Assembly: GCF_023276355.1 (NCBI RefSeq)
Contig: NZ_JALLPL010000001.1
Coordinates: 310,001-374,000 of the forward strand
Direction of reading: 5' to 3'
Length of the DNA stretch: 64,000 nucleotides
From: Haloplanus sp. XH21
GTDB taxonomy: Archaea > Halobacteriota > Halobacteria > Halobacteriales > Haloferacaceae
Under the pieces are notes generated by a model. It ran no database searches. It saw only the letters and a program-made list of their open reading frames with translations, and had not been told where the DNA came from. Both the position numbers and the translations under genes were made by a program. This document shows positions 50,456 through 58,957 of this stretch, one piece after another (position 1 is the stretch's first letter; every line of letters starts with the position of its first letter).

Positions 50456-51301
50456 ATGCGACGCCGCGCGTTTCTCGGTTCGGTCGGGCTTGCCGCGCTC
50501 GCCGGCTGTTCGACCGGCAACGACACGACTGCGACGCCAACGAGTACGCCGACGAGCACGCCGCCCGGCGGCGGGTCCCCCGCGTTCGAACTCATCGGCG
50601 TCCAGTCCCCGGAGTCCCTCGCGTTGAACGTGCCGGGGCAGTTCCGGATCGGCGTCAAGAACACCGGGTCGGGGAAAGGGACGTTCACCACCCCACTCGA
50701 ATCGAAATACGGTGAGGGAGAATGGAAGAAATCGGGAACAATCGAAATGCCGCTCTCACCGGGCGAGACCGGCGAATGGCGGAGTCCGAGTTTCACCGGA
50801 CAGTATCTGACTCCGTTCCATTTCCGACTTCCCGAGTTCGACCGGACGTGGACCGTCGAGGTGACCCCGAAGGAACTCGATTTCGGCAAGCAGTACGCGT
50901 CACCGAACGGCTTCATTCTCAACGTTCTCGGCGGATCGTTCGAGTCAACGTATCCGACGAGCGGGAACGAGACGGCGACGAACGAGACGACGCCAACACC
51001 CACGTCACCCGGCGACGGCGAAACGTGGGCGGTCATGCAACTCGAGGTCCGCAACCGACTGCAGGAGGCCCAGACAACCCCGGACCCCAGTACGTTCGTT
51101 CTGACGGTCAACGGCGAGCAACGACCCCAGCATCAGGAGGTCTCGGACGACCCGTACGACGGGAGCGAACTAGCGGGGCGGACGATCCGGCGCGATGATC
51201 TGGTGTATGCAGTGCCGGAAGGAACCCAGGCACGCGACCTCACCCTCACGTGGGAGGCGTCACTCTCGGGCGGCGACGTGAAGGCAATCTGGTCCAAATA
51301 A
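50456..51301 (+). CDS. Lipoprotein of unknown function
   Basis: The 281-residue protein starts MRRRAFLGSVGLAALAGCSTG, a twin-arginine signal with a lipobox cysteine at 18. A low-complexity threonine/proline linker (TTATPTSTPTSTPPGGG) leads to a beta-rich domain (FELIGVQSPESLALNVPGQFRIGVKNTGSGKGTFTTPL) typical of extracellular binding modules. A second T-rich stretch (ETATNETTPTPTSPGDG) separates a second beta domain. No function can be assigned. The start is fixed by the signal. Confidence 0.68.
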   Translation: MRRRAFLGSVGLAALAGCSTGNDTTATPTSTPTSTPPGGGSPAFELIGVQSPESLALNVPGQFRIGVKNTGSGKGTFTTPLESKYGEGEWKKSGTIEMPLSPGETGEWRSPSFTGQYLTPFHFRLPEFDRTWTVEVTPKELDFGKQYASPNGFILNVLGGSFESTYPTSGNETATNETTPTPTSPGDGETWAVMQLEVRNRLQEAQTTPDPSTFVLTVNGEQRPQHQEVSDDPYDGSELAGRTIRRDDLVYAVPEGTQARDLTLTWEASLSGGDVKAIWSK

Positions 51302-51384
51302 CGGGACAGCGGCAACACGGCTCTCATTTTGCAGACCGTAACGCGGCCGATAACGGCGTGACTGGGCGCATAGCAGTCAGAGAA

Positions 51385-51536
51385 TGCCCGGGGTGGGCTC
51401 CGAACCCACGATCTCCGCATGTCCCAGGTACGAGGCTCGGCGGGCCCCGAGGGAGGCGGAGGCTTCCAAGGCGTATCCGCACCGAATCTCGAATACCCTA
51501 TGAGTGCGGCGCTATGTCCAGCTAAGCCACCCGGGC
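51385..51536 (-). tRNA. tRNA-Met (elongator, anticodon CAT) with intron
   Basis: On the minus strand the acceptor GCCCGGG (51536-51530) pairs with CCCGGGC (51392-51386), and the discriminator is A at 51385. The T arm is GTGGG-TTCGGAG-CCCAC. The anticodon CAT is at 51502-51500 in loop C-T-CAT-A, and the stem CCGCA pairs with TGCGG. About 78 bases at 51421-51498 interrupt the loop after position 37, the usual archaeal intron place. The elongator tRNA-Met of Haloferax is known to have an intron of similar size at this position. The initiator tRNA is not in the window. Confidence 0.93.
51421..51498 (-). other. Archaeal intron in tRNA-Met
   Basis: The insert of about 78 bases is removed by the tRNA splicing endonuclease, which cuts a bulge-helix-bulge at the exon joints. 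It is rich in G+C with internal complementary runs (GCCTCCGCCTCC and GGGGCCCGCCG), so it probably folds on its own. Confidence 0.8.
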
Positions 51537-51659
51537 GCAGTAAACCGTTGGCCGATGGTACTCTTGAACCTTCTCATATCGGTCCACCCCACGACGGCGC
51601 TGTCGACGGTTTCTGGGCCACGATGCTCGTCGTCCCGGGCCAGCGAGCGTCGCGATCGT

Positions 51660-51679
51660 CTCACAGCCGGCAGAATTAT
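51660..51679 (+). promoter_or_regulatory. Solo family-B element end serving as promoter
   Basis: TCACAGCCGGCAGAATTAT matches the right end of family B. Its A+T-rich AATTAT is centred about 29 bases before the ATG at 51705. The left arm of an element is not recognisable nearby. Confidence 0.55.
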
Positions 51680-51704
51680 CATCCGCGGCGGGGACACTCC
51701 GCGC

Positions 51705-52685
51705 ATGAGTTTGCCCGAGCTCGTCCGGACGACCCTCGACGACGAGTCCGTGGCCGCCCGCGTGGATCTGGGCGGCGAGGATCTGCTCCTCGTGACGCCG
51801 ACGCGGACGCTCGTCTACCGGGCCGAGGGCCTCCTGTCGGACGAATCGATCGAGGAATACCCCCACGACGCCGAGTACGTCGGCGTCGAGGAGGGGCGGC
51901 GCAAGGCCACGATCACGCTCGACTACGGTCTCGACGGCGAACGCACGTTTACAGTGCCGACGGCCCGGCTCGACCAGGTGCTCCACCCCGTACTCGCCGG
52001 CGTGTTGAACGCCCGTGGGATCACCGACTCGGGCGAGACGATCAAGCGTACCTTCCGCTTCAGCGAGTTGACTATCGTCATCACGAGCGCGCGCCTCGTC
52101 CGCCACATCGGGTCGGCGGTCTGGGACGAGGAGTACGACGAGTACCACTACGACGACGTGACCGACCTCGACTTCGAGGAGGGAAGCGTCGCGACATCGG
52201 TCGTGCTCACCGTCGGCGATCGACAGGAACGGTTCAAGACGCCGAACGATCAGGCCCGGGCGCTCCGCGAGGCGCTCGTCGACGCGGTGTGTGCGTACCA
52301 CGGCGTCGACGACGTGGACGCGCTTCGCGCGGCCACGACCACCACGGCCGAGGACGACGTGGAGGAAGAGGACGCCGACACCGCGGAGGACACCGTGTCG
52401 TTCGGCGACGGACCGGAACCGCTGGGGACGAGCGTCCCCGACGCGGACGAGAGCGATTCGTCGCCGGCGAACGCCGACGCCGAATCCGAGACGACCGACG
52501 AACCCGCGCCGGACCGCGACGGGTTCGGTACCTCGGGGTTCGAGTCGGCGGGCGTCGTTGACGACCCGGCGGTCGCGGAGGAACTCGCCGCGCTCCGGAA
52601 GGCCGTCGAGGAGCAGAACGAGCAGCTCGAACGCCAGCAGCAGACGATCCAGCAACTGATCGAAGAGCTTCGGCGTCGCGGGTGA
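51705..52685 (+). CDS. DUF7115-like haloarchaeal protein with coiled-coil tail
   Basis: The 326-residue protein has a folded N-terminal two thirds (LPELVRTTLDDESVAARVDLGGEDLLLVTPTRTLVYRAEGLL, and two strand-rich repeats ending FKTPNDQARALREALVDAVCAYHG). An acidic disordered linker of about 90 residues follows, and then a coiled coil (EELAALRKAVEEQNEQLERQQQTIQQLIEELRRRG). The first part resembles PH-like or short-chain membrane-associated domains found in the haloarchaeal family I believe is DUF7115. No function is known. The TGA stop overlaps repeat A4 by one base. Confidence 0.65.
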   Translation: MSLPELVRTTLDDESVAARVDLGGEDLLLVTPTRTLVYRAEGLLSDESIEEYPHDAEYVGVEEGRRKATITLDYGLDGERTFTVPTARLDQVLHPVLAGVLNARGITDSGETIKRTFRFSELTIVITSARLVRHIGSAVWDEEYDEYHYDDVTDLDFEEGSVATSVVLTVGDRQERFKTPNDQARALREALVDAVCAYHGVDDVDALRAATTTTAEDDVEEEDADTAEDTVSFGDGPEPLGTSVPDADESDSSPANADAESETTDEPAPDRDGFGTSGFESAGVVDDPAVAEELAALRKAVEEQNEQLERQQQTIQQLIEELRRRG

Positions 52686-52764
52686 TACGGATTATTGTAA
52701 CTGTTCACCGGTGGTTTGTCGGACCGTTTCGGTGAATCACCGGTACTGACGTACAATAAACCGT
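52685..52764. repeat. Palindromic element, family A, copy A4
   Basis: The complete 80-base family A element starts ATACGGATTATTGTAACTGT and ends in the complement of TACGGTTTATTGTACGTCA apart from its last base. It is inverted relative to copy A3 and differs from it at one position over about 80 bases. It fills the gap between converging genes, beginning on the last base of a TGA stop and ending six bases before the next stop codon. Confidence 0.92.
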
Positions 52765-52769
52765 CTGAG

Positions 52770-53168
52770 CTAGGCGTCGTCCGTCCGTCCGAGCACTTTT
52801 CGCACACAGGAAGAGCCGAAGGGGCCGAGTTCGCCCGCCTCGAACCGAACGAAGTGGCCGATGGAGAGACTCGCCCCACAGCGTCGGCAGTCGAACTCGC
52901 CCTCGCGAGTCACCACCTGGCGCTCGAAGCTGACGAACCCGCCGCGCCGAACGCGGATGCGCCCGTTCTCGCGCTCGATGATGCCCCGTAGCTCCGCCTC
53001 GTCGAGGATGGTCCGCGTCAGCGTCGGATCAGTCGTCACCGTCTCGATGCGGTCGACGGCGGCCGACAGCGATAGCTCGTCGTGTTCGAGGTTCGCCAGC
53101 AGGTCGAGCGCGAGTTCGACGCGGGCGTCGTCTCGCGCTCGGTCGTCCGTCACGCCGTCGTCGGTCAC
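52770..53168 (-). CDS. DUF5830-like haloarchaeal protein
   Basis: The 132-residue protein has a helical N-terminal half that looks like a winged helix (LALDLLANLEHDELSLSAAVDRIETVTTDPTLTRTILDEAELRG), then a strand pair and a zinc knuckle (CRRCGASLSIGHF ... SSCVRKVL) with three cysteines in all. The family occurs only in haloarchaea as far as I know, and I believe it is DUF5830; a DNA-binding role is likely but untested. The start is GTG at 53168. Confidence 0.62.
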   Translation of the reverse strand: MTDDGVTDDRARDDARVELALDLLANLEHDELSLSAAVDRIETVTTDPTLTRTILDEAELRGIIERENGRIRVRRGGFVSFERQVVTREGEFDCRRCGASLSIGHFVRFEAGELGPFGSSCVRKVLGRTDDA

Positions 53169-53255
53169 AGCCGGCCGTTACACGTCGGCGCTCATGAACG
53201 TCCCGACACGGCGGGAAGCACAAACCGTTTGGTTCGTGACGGCGACCGGAGCGGT

Positions 53256-53897
53256 ATGGAGCGTCGTCTGCGACCGCTCGTGGGGGTCTGTCTCGTCGGA
53301 GCGGTGGCCCTCCTCGGCTGGCTGGTCGCCCCCGACGAGGCGCTCCGCCGGTTGGCCTGGCTGGCCGCCGACCCGCTTCGACTGACGGCCGCCCTCGTCG
53401 CCGTGGCCGTCGTCCGCCCGCTGTTCGCGTGGCCGACGACGCTGCTCGCCGTCGTGGCGGGCTACGGCCTGGGCGTCGCCGGCTTCCCGCTCGCGCTCGC
53501 GCTGGTCGTGCTGACGAGCGTGCCGCCCTACTGGCTCGCGGGGCGAAGCGCGGGCGGCGGGCGGGTCGCCCTGGCCGGCGAGCGATTGGTGGCGGAGACG
53601 GGCGACCTGCGGAGCGTCGTCGGGAGTCGTCTCCTTCCGCTCCCCTCGGACGTAGTGTCGGCGGGAGCGGGCGTCGCCGGCGTCTCGCTCCCAGCGTTCG
53701 CGCTCGGCACCGCCATCGGCGAAATACCGTGGGTCGCCGCGGGCGTCGTTGCCGGCGCGTCGTTGGGGTCGTTAGAGACCGTCTCGCTCTCGGCCGCGAT
53801 GCATCCCGGCGTCATCGTCGGCGCGGCCATCCTCGCGGCGCTGGCGTTCGTCGGCCCGTGTTACCGCCTCCTCGTGGGCGACCTACTCGAGGAGTGA
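53256..53897 (+). CDS. VTT-domain (TVP38/TMEM64, DedA-like) membrane protein
   Basis: The 213-residue protein has about five hydrophobic segments. The pattern LRLTAALVAVAVVRPLFAWPTTLLAVVAGYGLGVAGFPLALALVVLTSVPPYW, then SRLLPLPSDVVSAGAGVAGVSLPAFALGTAIGEIPW, is the VTT family signature, with the conserved R-x-x-P-x-P loop in SRLLPLPSD. Relatives are lipid scramblases or envelope-integrity proteins. The ATG at 53256 begins just before the first helix. Its end overlaps the convergent gpmI by 15 bases. Confidence 0.82.
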   Translation: MERRLRPLVGVCLVGAVALLGWLVAPDEALRRLAWLAADPLRLTAALVAVAVVRPLFAWPTTLLAVVAGYGLGVAGFPLALALVVLTSVPPYWLAGRSAGGGRVALAGERLVAETGDLRSVVGSRLLPLPSDVVSAGAGVAGVSLPAFALGTAIGEIPWVAAGVVAGASLGSLETVSLSAAMHPGVIVGAAILAALAFVGPCYRLLVGDLLEE

Positions 53898-55403
53898 CTC
53901 GCCGGTCATCGACGCCGGTTGTTCGATCCCGAGAATCGCCAACACCGTCGGCGCGACGTCACAGAGCGATCCGCCGGTCCTGACGCGCCGGCCGCCGGAC
54001 GGATCGTCGCCGGGCGCGAGATAGACGAAGGGGACGCGGTTGGCGGTGTGAGCGGTGTGCGGGTCGTCAGGGTCGCCCATCGACTCGGCGTTGCCGTGGT
54101 CCGCGGTGACGATAACGTCGCCGCCGGCGGCGTGGACCGCCTCGATGAGCCGTCCGAGTTGGGTGTCGACCACCTCGACCGCCTCGACCGCCGCATCGAA
54201 GTCGCCCGTATGCCCGACCATGTCGGGATTGGCGTAGTTCACCACCAGCACGTCGGGGTCGGATTCGGCGATGTGGTCGATGGCGGCGGCGGTGACTGCC
54301 GTGGCGCTCATTGCGGGGCGCTGATCGTAGGTGGGCACGTCGGGACTCTCGACGATGTGACGCCGTTCACCGTCGTACGCCACTTCGCGCCCGCCGTTGA
54401 GGAAGTAGGTGACGTGGGCGTACTTCTCGGACTCGGCGATCCGCAGTTGTGTCTTGCCCGCGCGGGCGAGCATCGCCCCGAGCGTGTCGTCGAGGTCCGC
54501 TGGCGGGAAGGCGACGGGGAAGTCGAACCGCTCGTCGTACGCGGTCATCGTGACGAGGTGGGTGGCCGGCGGATCGACCGCGGCGCCCCACTCGGGGTCG
54601 ATGTCGGCGAGCATCCGGACGAGTTGCCGGGCGCGGTCCGCGCGGAAGTTGGCGAAGACGATGGCGTCGCCGTCCTCGATGGCGACATCCCCGGCGCCAC
54701 TGACGACCGTGGGCTCGACGAACTCGTCGGTCTCGCCGCGATCGTAGGCGGCCTCGACGGCGTCGACGCCGGTCGGCGCGACGTGGTCGGCCTCGCGGTC
54801 GACGATGGCGTCGTAGGCACGTTTGGTCCGCTCCCAGTTCTCGTCGCGGTCCATCGCGTAGTAGCGACCGACGACGGTCGCCACGTCACCAGTGCCGTGT
54901 TCGGCGGCCGTGACATCCAGTTCGGCCAGCGAGTCCGCTCCGTCGGTCGGCGGCGTGTCGCGCCCATCGGTGAAGGCGTGGGTAACCGCCTCGACGTCGT
55001 TCCGAGCCGCGAGGTCGATGAGGGCGTCGAGGTGGCGCTGGTGGGAGTGAACCCCGCCGGTGCTGGCAAGGCCCATGATGTGCAGGCGGCCACCGGTCGA
55101 TTCGACGTGATCGATAGCGCCCAAGAGTGCGTCGTTCTCGAAGAAAGAGCCGTCGTCGATAGAATCGTTGATGCGCGCGAGGGGTTGGGTGACGACGCGG
55201 CCGGCGCCGATGTTGAGGTGGCCGACCTCGCTGTTACCCATCTGTCCCTCCGGGAGCCCGACGCGCCGCCCCGAGACGGCGAGCGTCCCGGAGGCCCCGG
55301 TCGCCAGGATGCGGTCGAACGTGGGCGTGTCGGCGGCCGAGACGGCGTTACGGCCGGTGCCGTCGAGTCCCCACCCGTCGAGGATGACCAGCGCGGCTTC
55401 CAT
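53883..55403 (-). CDS. gpmI: 2,3-bisphosphoglycerate-independent phosphoglycerate mutase
   Basis: The 506-residue enzyme interconverts 3- and 2-phosphoglycerate in glycolysis. It starts MEAALVILDGWGLDGTG with the first metal aspartate, and the phospho-enzyme serine is in PEGQMGNSEVGHLNIGAGRVV near 60. The second domain contains HAFTDGRDTPPTDG near 122 and FANFRADRARQLVRML near 250. The last metal ligands are in VVNYANPDMVGHTGDFDAAV near 400 and VIVTADHGNAESM near 440. All blocks are intact. The ATG at 55403 was chosen for the conserved start. Confidence 0.96.
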   Translation of the reverse strand: MEAALVILDGWGLDGTGRNAVSAADTPTFDRILATGASGTLAVSGRRVGLPEGQMGNSEVGHLNIGAGRVVTQPLARINDSIDDGSFFENDALLGAIDHVESTGGRLHIMGLASTGGVHSHQRHLDALIDLAARNDVEAVTHAFTDGRDTPPTDGADSLAELDVTAAEHGTGDVATVVGRYYAMDRDENWERTKRAYDAIVDREADHVAPTGVDAVEAAYDRGETDEFVEPTVVSGAGDVAIEDGDAIVFANFRADRARQLVRMLADIDPEWGAAVDPPATHLVTMTAYDERFDFPVAFPPADLDDTLGAMLARAGKTQLRIAESEKYAHVTYFLNGGREVAYDGERRHIVESPDVPTYDQRPAMSATAVTAAAIDHIAESDPDVLVVNYANPDMVGHTGDFDAAVEAVEVVDTQLGRLIEAVHAAGGDVIVTADHGNAESMGDPDDPHTAHTANRVPFVYLAPGDDPSGGRRVRTGGSLCDVAPTVLAILGIEQPASMTGESLLE

Positions 55404-55527
55404 ACCGGCGCGAAGTCGGGGCGCGTTAACTACCTGTTGGATCGGTGCGGTGATCGGCTCGCCGAAGAGGGCCAGGGCGGCGTCGGAGCCACAGCTACTT
55501 TCCCTCGCGTGCCGGTACGAGGGAACG

Positions 55528-56586
55528 ATGACACCGCTGGAACTCGCGCTCCGACTCCTCGCCGGGGTGTTGCTCATCCTGGCAAACGGCTTCTTCGTCG
55601 CCATCGAATTCGCGCTCACGCGGGTCCGACAGTACCCCGAATCGGAGTTCGACACGCCCGCCCTCCGTCGGGCGTGGGAGATGACACAGGACCTCGAAAT
55701 CTACCTCACGAGCTGTCAGGTCGGCATCACCGCCTCCAGCATCGCGGTCGGGATCGTCGCCGAACCCGCCCTGGCCGCACTCGTCGAACCCGTATTCGCC
55801 GGGAGCGCGCTGGCGTCGGTCGGCGCCGGCGCGCTCGTCGCCTACGCCATCATCAACCTCGTCCACCTGACCCACGGCGAGCAGACACCGACGTATCTCG
55901 GCGTCGAGCGCTCGAAGTTCGTCTGCCGGTACGGCGCGCGGCCGCTGTACTGGTTCGCGTGGCTGATCTCGCCGGTCATGCGCGTCGGCGACACCGTCGC
56001 GAAGGGGACGCTCAAACTGTTCGGCATCGAGATGACGGGCGCCTGGCTCGAAACCGAGGAAGAGGTCATCGAGACCCGCGCCCAGCTCCGCAACCGCATC
56101 GACAGCCTGCTCGAGGAGGGAGAGATCTCGGAGGAGCGCCAGGAGGAGGTGCTCAACGCGCTCGCGGTCGGGGACACACACGTCGAAGCGATCATGGTCG
56201 ACGCCGCGGACATCGTCGCGCTCTCGACGACGGCGTCGGTGTCGGAGAACCTAGAGACGATGCGGGCGGCGCCCCACACCCGCTTCCCGCTCGTCGGCGA
56301 GGGACTGGCCGACTTCCGGGGCATCGTCTACACGCCGTCGGTACTGACGCATTTCGAGGCGCTCGAGCGCGACGAGCGGACGTTCGAAGATATCGCCGTC
56401 CCGCCGATGACGCTCTCGCCGGAGACGACGATCAGCGACGCCTTCGATCGGTTTCAGGACGAAGATCAGGAACTCGCCCTAGTCGTCCAAGACGACGAGG
56501 TCGTCGGCCTCGTCACCGCGACGGACGCCCTCGAAGCCGTGCTGGGAGAACTCGAAGACCCGCTCGACCGCGCGGCCGGCACCTAA
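55528..56586 (+). CDS. DUF21/CBS-domain membrane protein (CorC/HlyC type)
   Basis: The 352-residue protein has a DUF21 membrane region with about four hydrophobic segments (MTPLELALRLLAGVLLILANGFFVAIEFALTRVRQYP; TSCQVGITASSIAVGIVAEPALAALVEPVF). A basic connector and two CBS domains follow from about 205 to 340 (EAIMVDAADIVALSTTASVSENLETM; DIAVPPMTLSPETTISDAFDRF). CBS domains bind adenine nucleotides and gate transport; relatives export magnesium or sodium. It is divergent from gpmI across 124 bases. Confidence 0.88.
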   Translation: MTPLELALRLLAGVLLILANGFFVAIEFALTRVRQYPESEFDTPALRRAWEMTQDLEIYLTSCQVGITASSIAVGIVAEPALAALVEPVFAGSALASVGAGALVAYAIINLVHLTHGEQTPTYLGVERSKFVCRYGARPLYWFAWLISPVMRVGDTVAKGTLKLFGIEMTGAWLETEEEVIETRAQLRNRIDSLLEEGEISEERQEEVLNALAVGDTHVEAIMVDAADIVALSTTASVSENLETMRAAPHTRFPLVGEGLADFRGIVYTPSVLTHFEALERDERTFEDIAVPPMTLSPETTISDAFDRFQDEDQELALVVQDDEVVGLVTATDALEAVLGELEDPLDRAAGT

Positions 56587-57158
56587 CTCTCGTACGCGTC
56601 CCAGACGTACAGGGTGCCGTAGGAGCGGTACGGCCGCCACGCGTCCGCGACGTCGCGCATCGCCGCGCGGTCGTCGACGCCGTAGAGCGTTTCCAGGCCG
56701 CGCCGGACGGCGAGGTCACCGAGCGGTAACACGTCCTCGCGGCCCAGAACGAAAATGAGGTACATCTCGGCGGTCCAACGACCGATCCCCGTGATCCGCG
56801 TGAGTTCCTCGACCACCGCTTCGTCGTCGTGATCCGCCAGGCCTGCGGGCGTGAGGTCGCGGTCGCGGAACGCCTCGGCGGCGTTGCGGAGATAGTCCAC
56901 CTTGGTGCGCGAGAGACCGGCGTCCCGGAGGCTGTCGCGGTCGGCCGCCAGCACCGACTCCGGCGTCACCTCACCGAGGGAGTCGAATGCGCGCTCGCGG
57001 ATGGCGGCGGCGCTCGCGGTCGACAGCTGCTGGTTGATGATGCTGACGGCGAGCCGTCGAAACGGACCCTCGGCCGGTGTGACGCGGTTATCGCCGTGGG
57101 TCTCGATCAGATCGGCCATCACCGGATCCGTTCGGAGGACGCGCTTCCAGTCGGTCAT
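56583..57158 (-). CDS. DNA-3-methyladenine glycosylase-like (AlkA/HhH-GPD)
   Basis: The 191-residue protein removes damaged bases from DNA. The HhH-GPD core is complete: FRRLAVSIINQQLSTASAAAIRERAFDSLG near 35, the helix-hairpin-helix VVEELTRITGIGRWTAEMYLIFVLGR near 113, and the catalytic aspartate in DVLPLGDLAVRRGLETLYG near 144. It has no iron-sulfur cysteines, and the length fits alkylpurine glycosylases. The start overlaps the DUF1405 stop by four bases, so they are co-translated. Confidence 0.87.
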   Translation of the reverse strand: MTDWKRVLRTDPVMADLIETHGDNRVTPAEGPFRRLAVSIINQQLSTASAAAIRERAFDSLGEVTPESVLAADRDSLRDAGLSRTKVDYLRNAAEAFRDRDLTPAGLADHDDEAVVEELTRITGIGRWTAEMYLIFVLGREDVLPLGDLAVRRGLETLYGVDDRAAMRDVADAWRPYRSYGTLYVWDAYES

Positions 57159-57838
57159 TCGCCACCTCCCGGCGCCAGCGGATCGAAGGTGTCGAGGCGG
57201 TCGAACATCCGGTCGGCGACGACGACGGCACCGACCGACAGCGCGAGCGTCGCGAGGATCAAGGGGAGGCCGGGGTCGTAGCGGAGCGGCGGGTGGTAGC
57301 CGAGCAGGTAGTCGAAGGCGTCGTTCAGGAGCAACGCCCCGAGGGCCGCCTTCAGCGCCCGGTCGGTCGTCACTCCGTAGTAGGGGATGGCGAACGCTTC
57401 AACGACGAAGAGGAGATGGGTGAGGATGATTCCCCAGTAGTCCCAAAGCGCGGCGCCGGCGAAGCCGACATAGAGGTCGGGACGGAGATTCAGCGCCACG
57501 ACCGTCCAGAGGCCGTACTTCAGGAGCCAGATGAACGCGAACGTATGGAGGTAGGCGAGCGGAACGTTCGTGGGTGCGGTACGGACCCGCCGGTCGAGCG
57601 TCGGCAGCAACGTCGCGAGCGAGAGCGTCACGAGGGCGAGCGCCGTCGGCGAGTCGGCGAACAGCGGATAGAGAACGGCCGGCAGGGACGCGAGCGAGGG
57701 CGAGGAGTGGACGTAGAAACTCACGCCGACGAGGAAGGCGACGCCGTTGGCGACTAGGAGCGTGGAGAGACTGGGCGCGTTGCCGAGATAATACTCCAGA
57801 CAGCGCTCGGCGTCGAACGGTAACTGAACCGTGACCAT
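57155..57838 (-). CDS. DUF1405 family membrane protein
   Basis: The 227-residue protein has about six hydrophobic segments. It reads LLVANGVAFLVGVSFYVHSSPSLASLPAVLYPLFADSPTALALVTLSL and then FAFIWLLKYGLWTVVALNL, then LTHLLFVVEAFAIPYY. This pattern is the DUF1405 family of unknown function, known in bacteria and archaea. I chose the ATG at 57838, just before the first conserved part. It is the first gene of a pair with the glycosylase. Confidence 0.8.
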   Translation of the reverse strand: MVTVQLPFDAERCLEYYLGNAPSLSTLLVANGVAFLVGVSFYVHSSPSLASLPAVLYPLFADSPTALALVTLSLATLLPTLDRRVRTAPTNVPLAYLHTFAFIWLLKYGLWTVVALNLRPDLYVGFAGAALWDYWGIILTHLLFVVEAFAIPYYGVTTDRALKAALGALLLNDAFDYLLGYHPPLRYDPGLPLILATLALSVGAVVVADRMFDRLDTFDPLAPGGGE

Positions 57839-58148
57839 CAGTAGGGCAGAGGTCCGGTCGGGGGTAAAACCTGTCGCGTCGGCCGCGGCTGGGCGAGCAC
57901 TGACTGGACGATGCGTATGAACGGTGAGACGGCAGGGTTTTCGGTGATCCAATGCCGAAAACGGCCGCCTCGACGGTACTTCGGGGCAAGTCGGGATAGA
58001 CCTTCCGGAGTGAGGGTGCGCGGTACATCGGTCGTCGACCCTCGTCGACCGCCGAAGGCGATGTCGATGGCTGTCGGGGGACATGTGTGGACACACACCG
58101 GGATGTACGTAACTTCTATACGACGCCGGTTCCCACTCCCGGTCGAGC
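57839..58148. other. Intergenic region upstream of the sdh operon
   Basis: No gene is seen in these 310 bases. TTCTATA at 58114-58120 is about 32 bases before the sdhC ATG and is the best promoter candidate. Near 58084-58097 a short inverted repeat (TGTGTGG with ACACACA) lies just upstream of it and could bind a regulator of the operon. Confidence 0.45.
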
Positions 58149-58577
58149 ATGAGTCAGTCCTATGATCGGGGCCTCATCGAGGACTTCGGCCGGTGGCGGG
58201 AGTTCTCGGCCGGCATGTGGGCCTGGATCTTTCACAAATTCACCGGGTGGGTGCTGATCGGCTACCTGTTCACCCACGTCGCCGTGCTGAGTACGGCACT
58301 CACGTCGGCGAGCGCCGACCCCGCGACCGTCGCGGCGAACCAGGACCTCTACACCCGGACGATCCAGACGCTGGAGAGTCTGCTGGTGGTCCGCATCCTC
58401 GAGGTCGGCCTGCTGGCGGTGGCCGTGTTTCACATCCTGAACGGGACGCGACTCCTCCTGGTCGACCTGGGCCTCGGCCTCGAAAGCCAGGACCAGAGCT
58501 TCTACGCGTCGCTGATCCTGACGGGCGCCATCGTGATCGCGAGCGTCCCCACGTTCCTCGCGGGGGTGTCGCTCTGA
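58149..58577 (+). CDS. sdhC: Succinate dehydrogenase, cytochrome b subunit (SdhC)
   Basis: The 142-residue membrane subunit helps anchor the complex and bind haem and quinone. It has three hydrophobic segments. The first begins after [30 protein letters not shown], with HKFTG the family signature for the quinone and haem site; [23 protein letters not shown] follows in the second half, with the histidine likely a haem ligand. It is the first gene of sdhCDBA. The stop overlaps the sdhD start (TGATG). Confidence 0.92.
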   Translation: MSQSYDRGLIEDFGRWREFSAGMWAWIFHKFTGWVLIGYLFTHVAVLSTALTSASADPATVAANQDLYTRTIQTLESLLVVRILEVGLLAVAVFHILNGTRLLLVDLGLGLESQDQSFYASLILTGAIVIASVPTFLAGVSL

Positions 58578-58957
58578 TGGCCGAGCGCTACTCCTCGTTC
58601 ACCGAGGGCGGCCGCCTGTGGCTCTGGCAGCGCATCACCGCTGCCTTCCTCATCGTCGTGCTCGCCTTCCATTTCTTCCTCCTGCATTTCGTCCACCACG
58701 CGAACGAGGTGACGTTCCAGATGAGTGCCGGTCGGATGGAGCAGTGGTCCTACTACTCGCTGATGATCCTCTTTCTGGTGACGGCGACGTTCCACGGCGT
58801 CAACGGCGTCTACAACGCCCTGATCAACGTGGGACTGACCGGCACCAAACGACAGGTCGTGAAAGTCGTCCTCGGCGTCGCGAGCCTCGTCCTGCTGGTA
58901 CAGGGGTTCCGAACCGCGAACGCGTGGGCCGGCATCGACCTCCTCCCGATACTATGA
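58577..58957 (+). CDS. sdhD: Succinate dehydrogenase, membrane anchor subunit (SdhD)
   Basis: The 126-residue subunit has three hydrophobic segments. WLWQRITAAFLIVVLAFHFFLLHFVHH contains the conserved Q-R and histidines, and the middle helix ends VTATFHGVNGVYNALIN with another histidine. Together with SdhC it forms the membrane part of complex II. Its stop overlaps the sdhB start by four bases, and its own start shares a base with the sdhC stop, so translation is coupled throughout. Confidence 0.92.
   Translation: MAERYSSFTEGGRLWLWQRITAAFLIVVLAFHFFLLHFVHHANEVTFQMSAGRMEQWSYYSLMILFLVTATFHGVNGVYNALINVGLTGTKRQVVKVVLGVASLVLLVQGFRTANAWAGIDLLPIL

Noticed and set aside
7173-52764. Repeat families considered as a CRISPR array
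   Set aside because: The copies are tens of kilobases apart, palindromic and without regular spacers.
53919-56729. 936-codon plus-strand frame over gpmI and the CBS gene
   Set aside because: It crosses two genes with clear homology on other frames, and its sequence is low-complexity. High G+C removes stop codons by chance.
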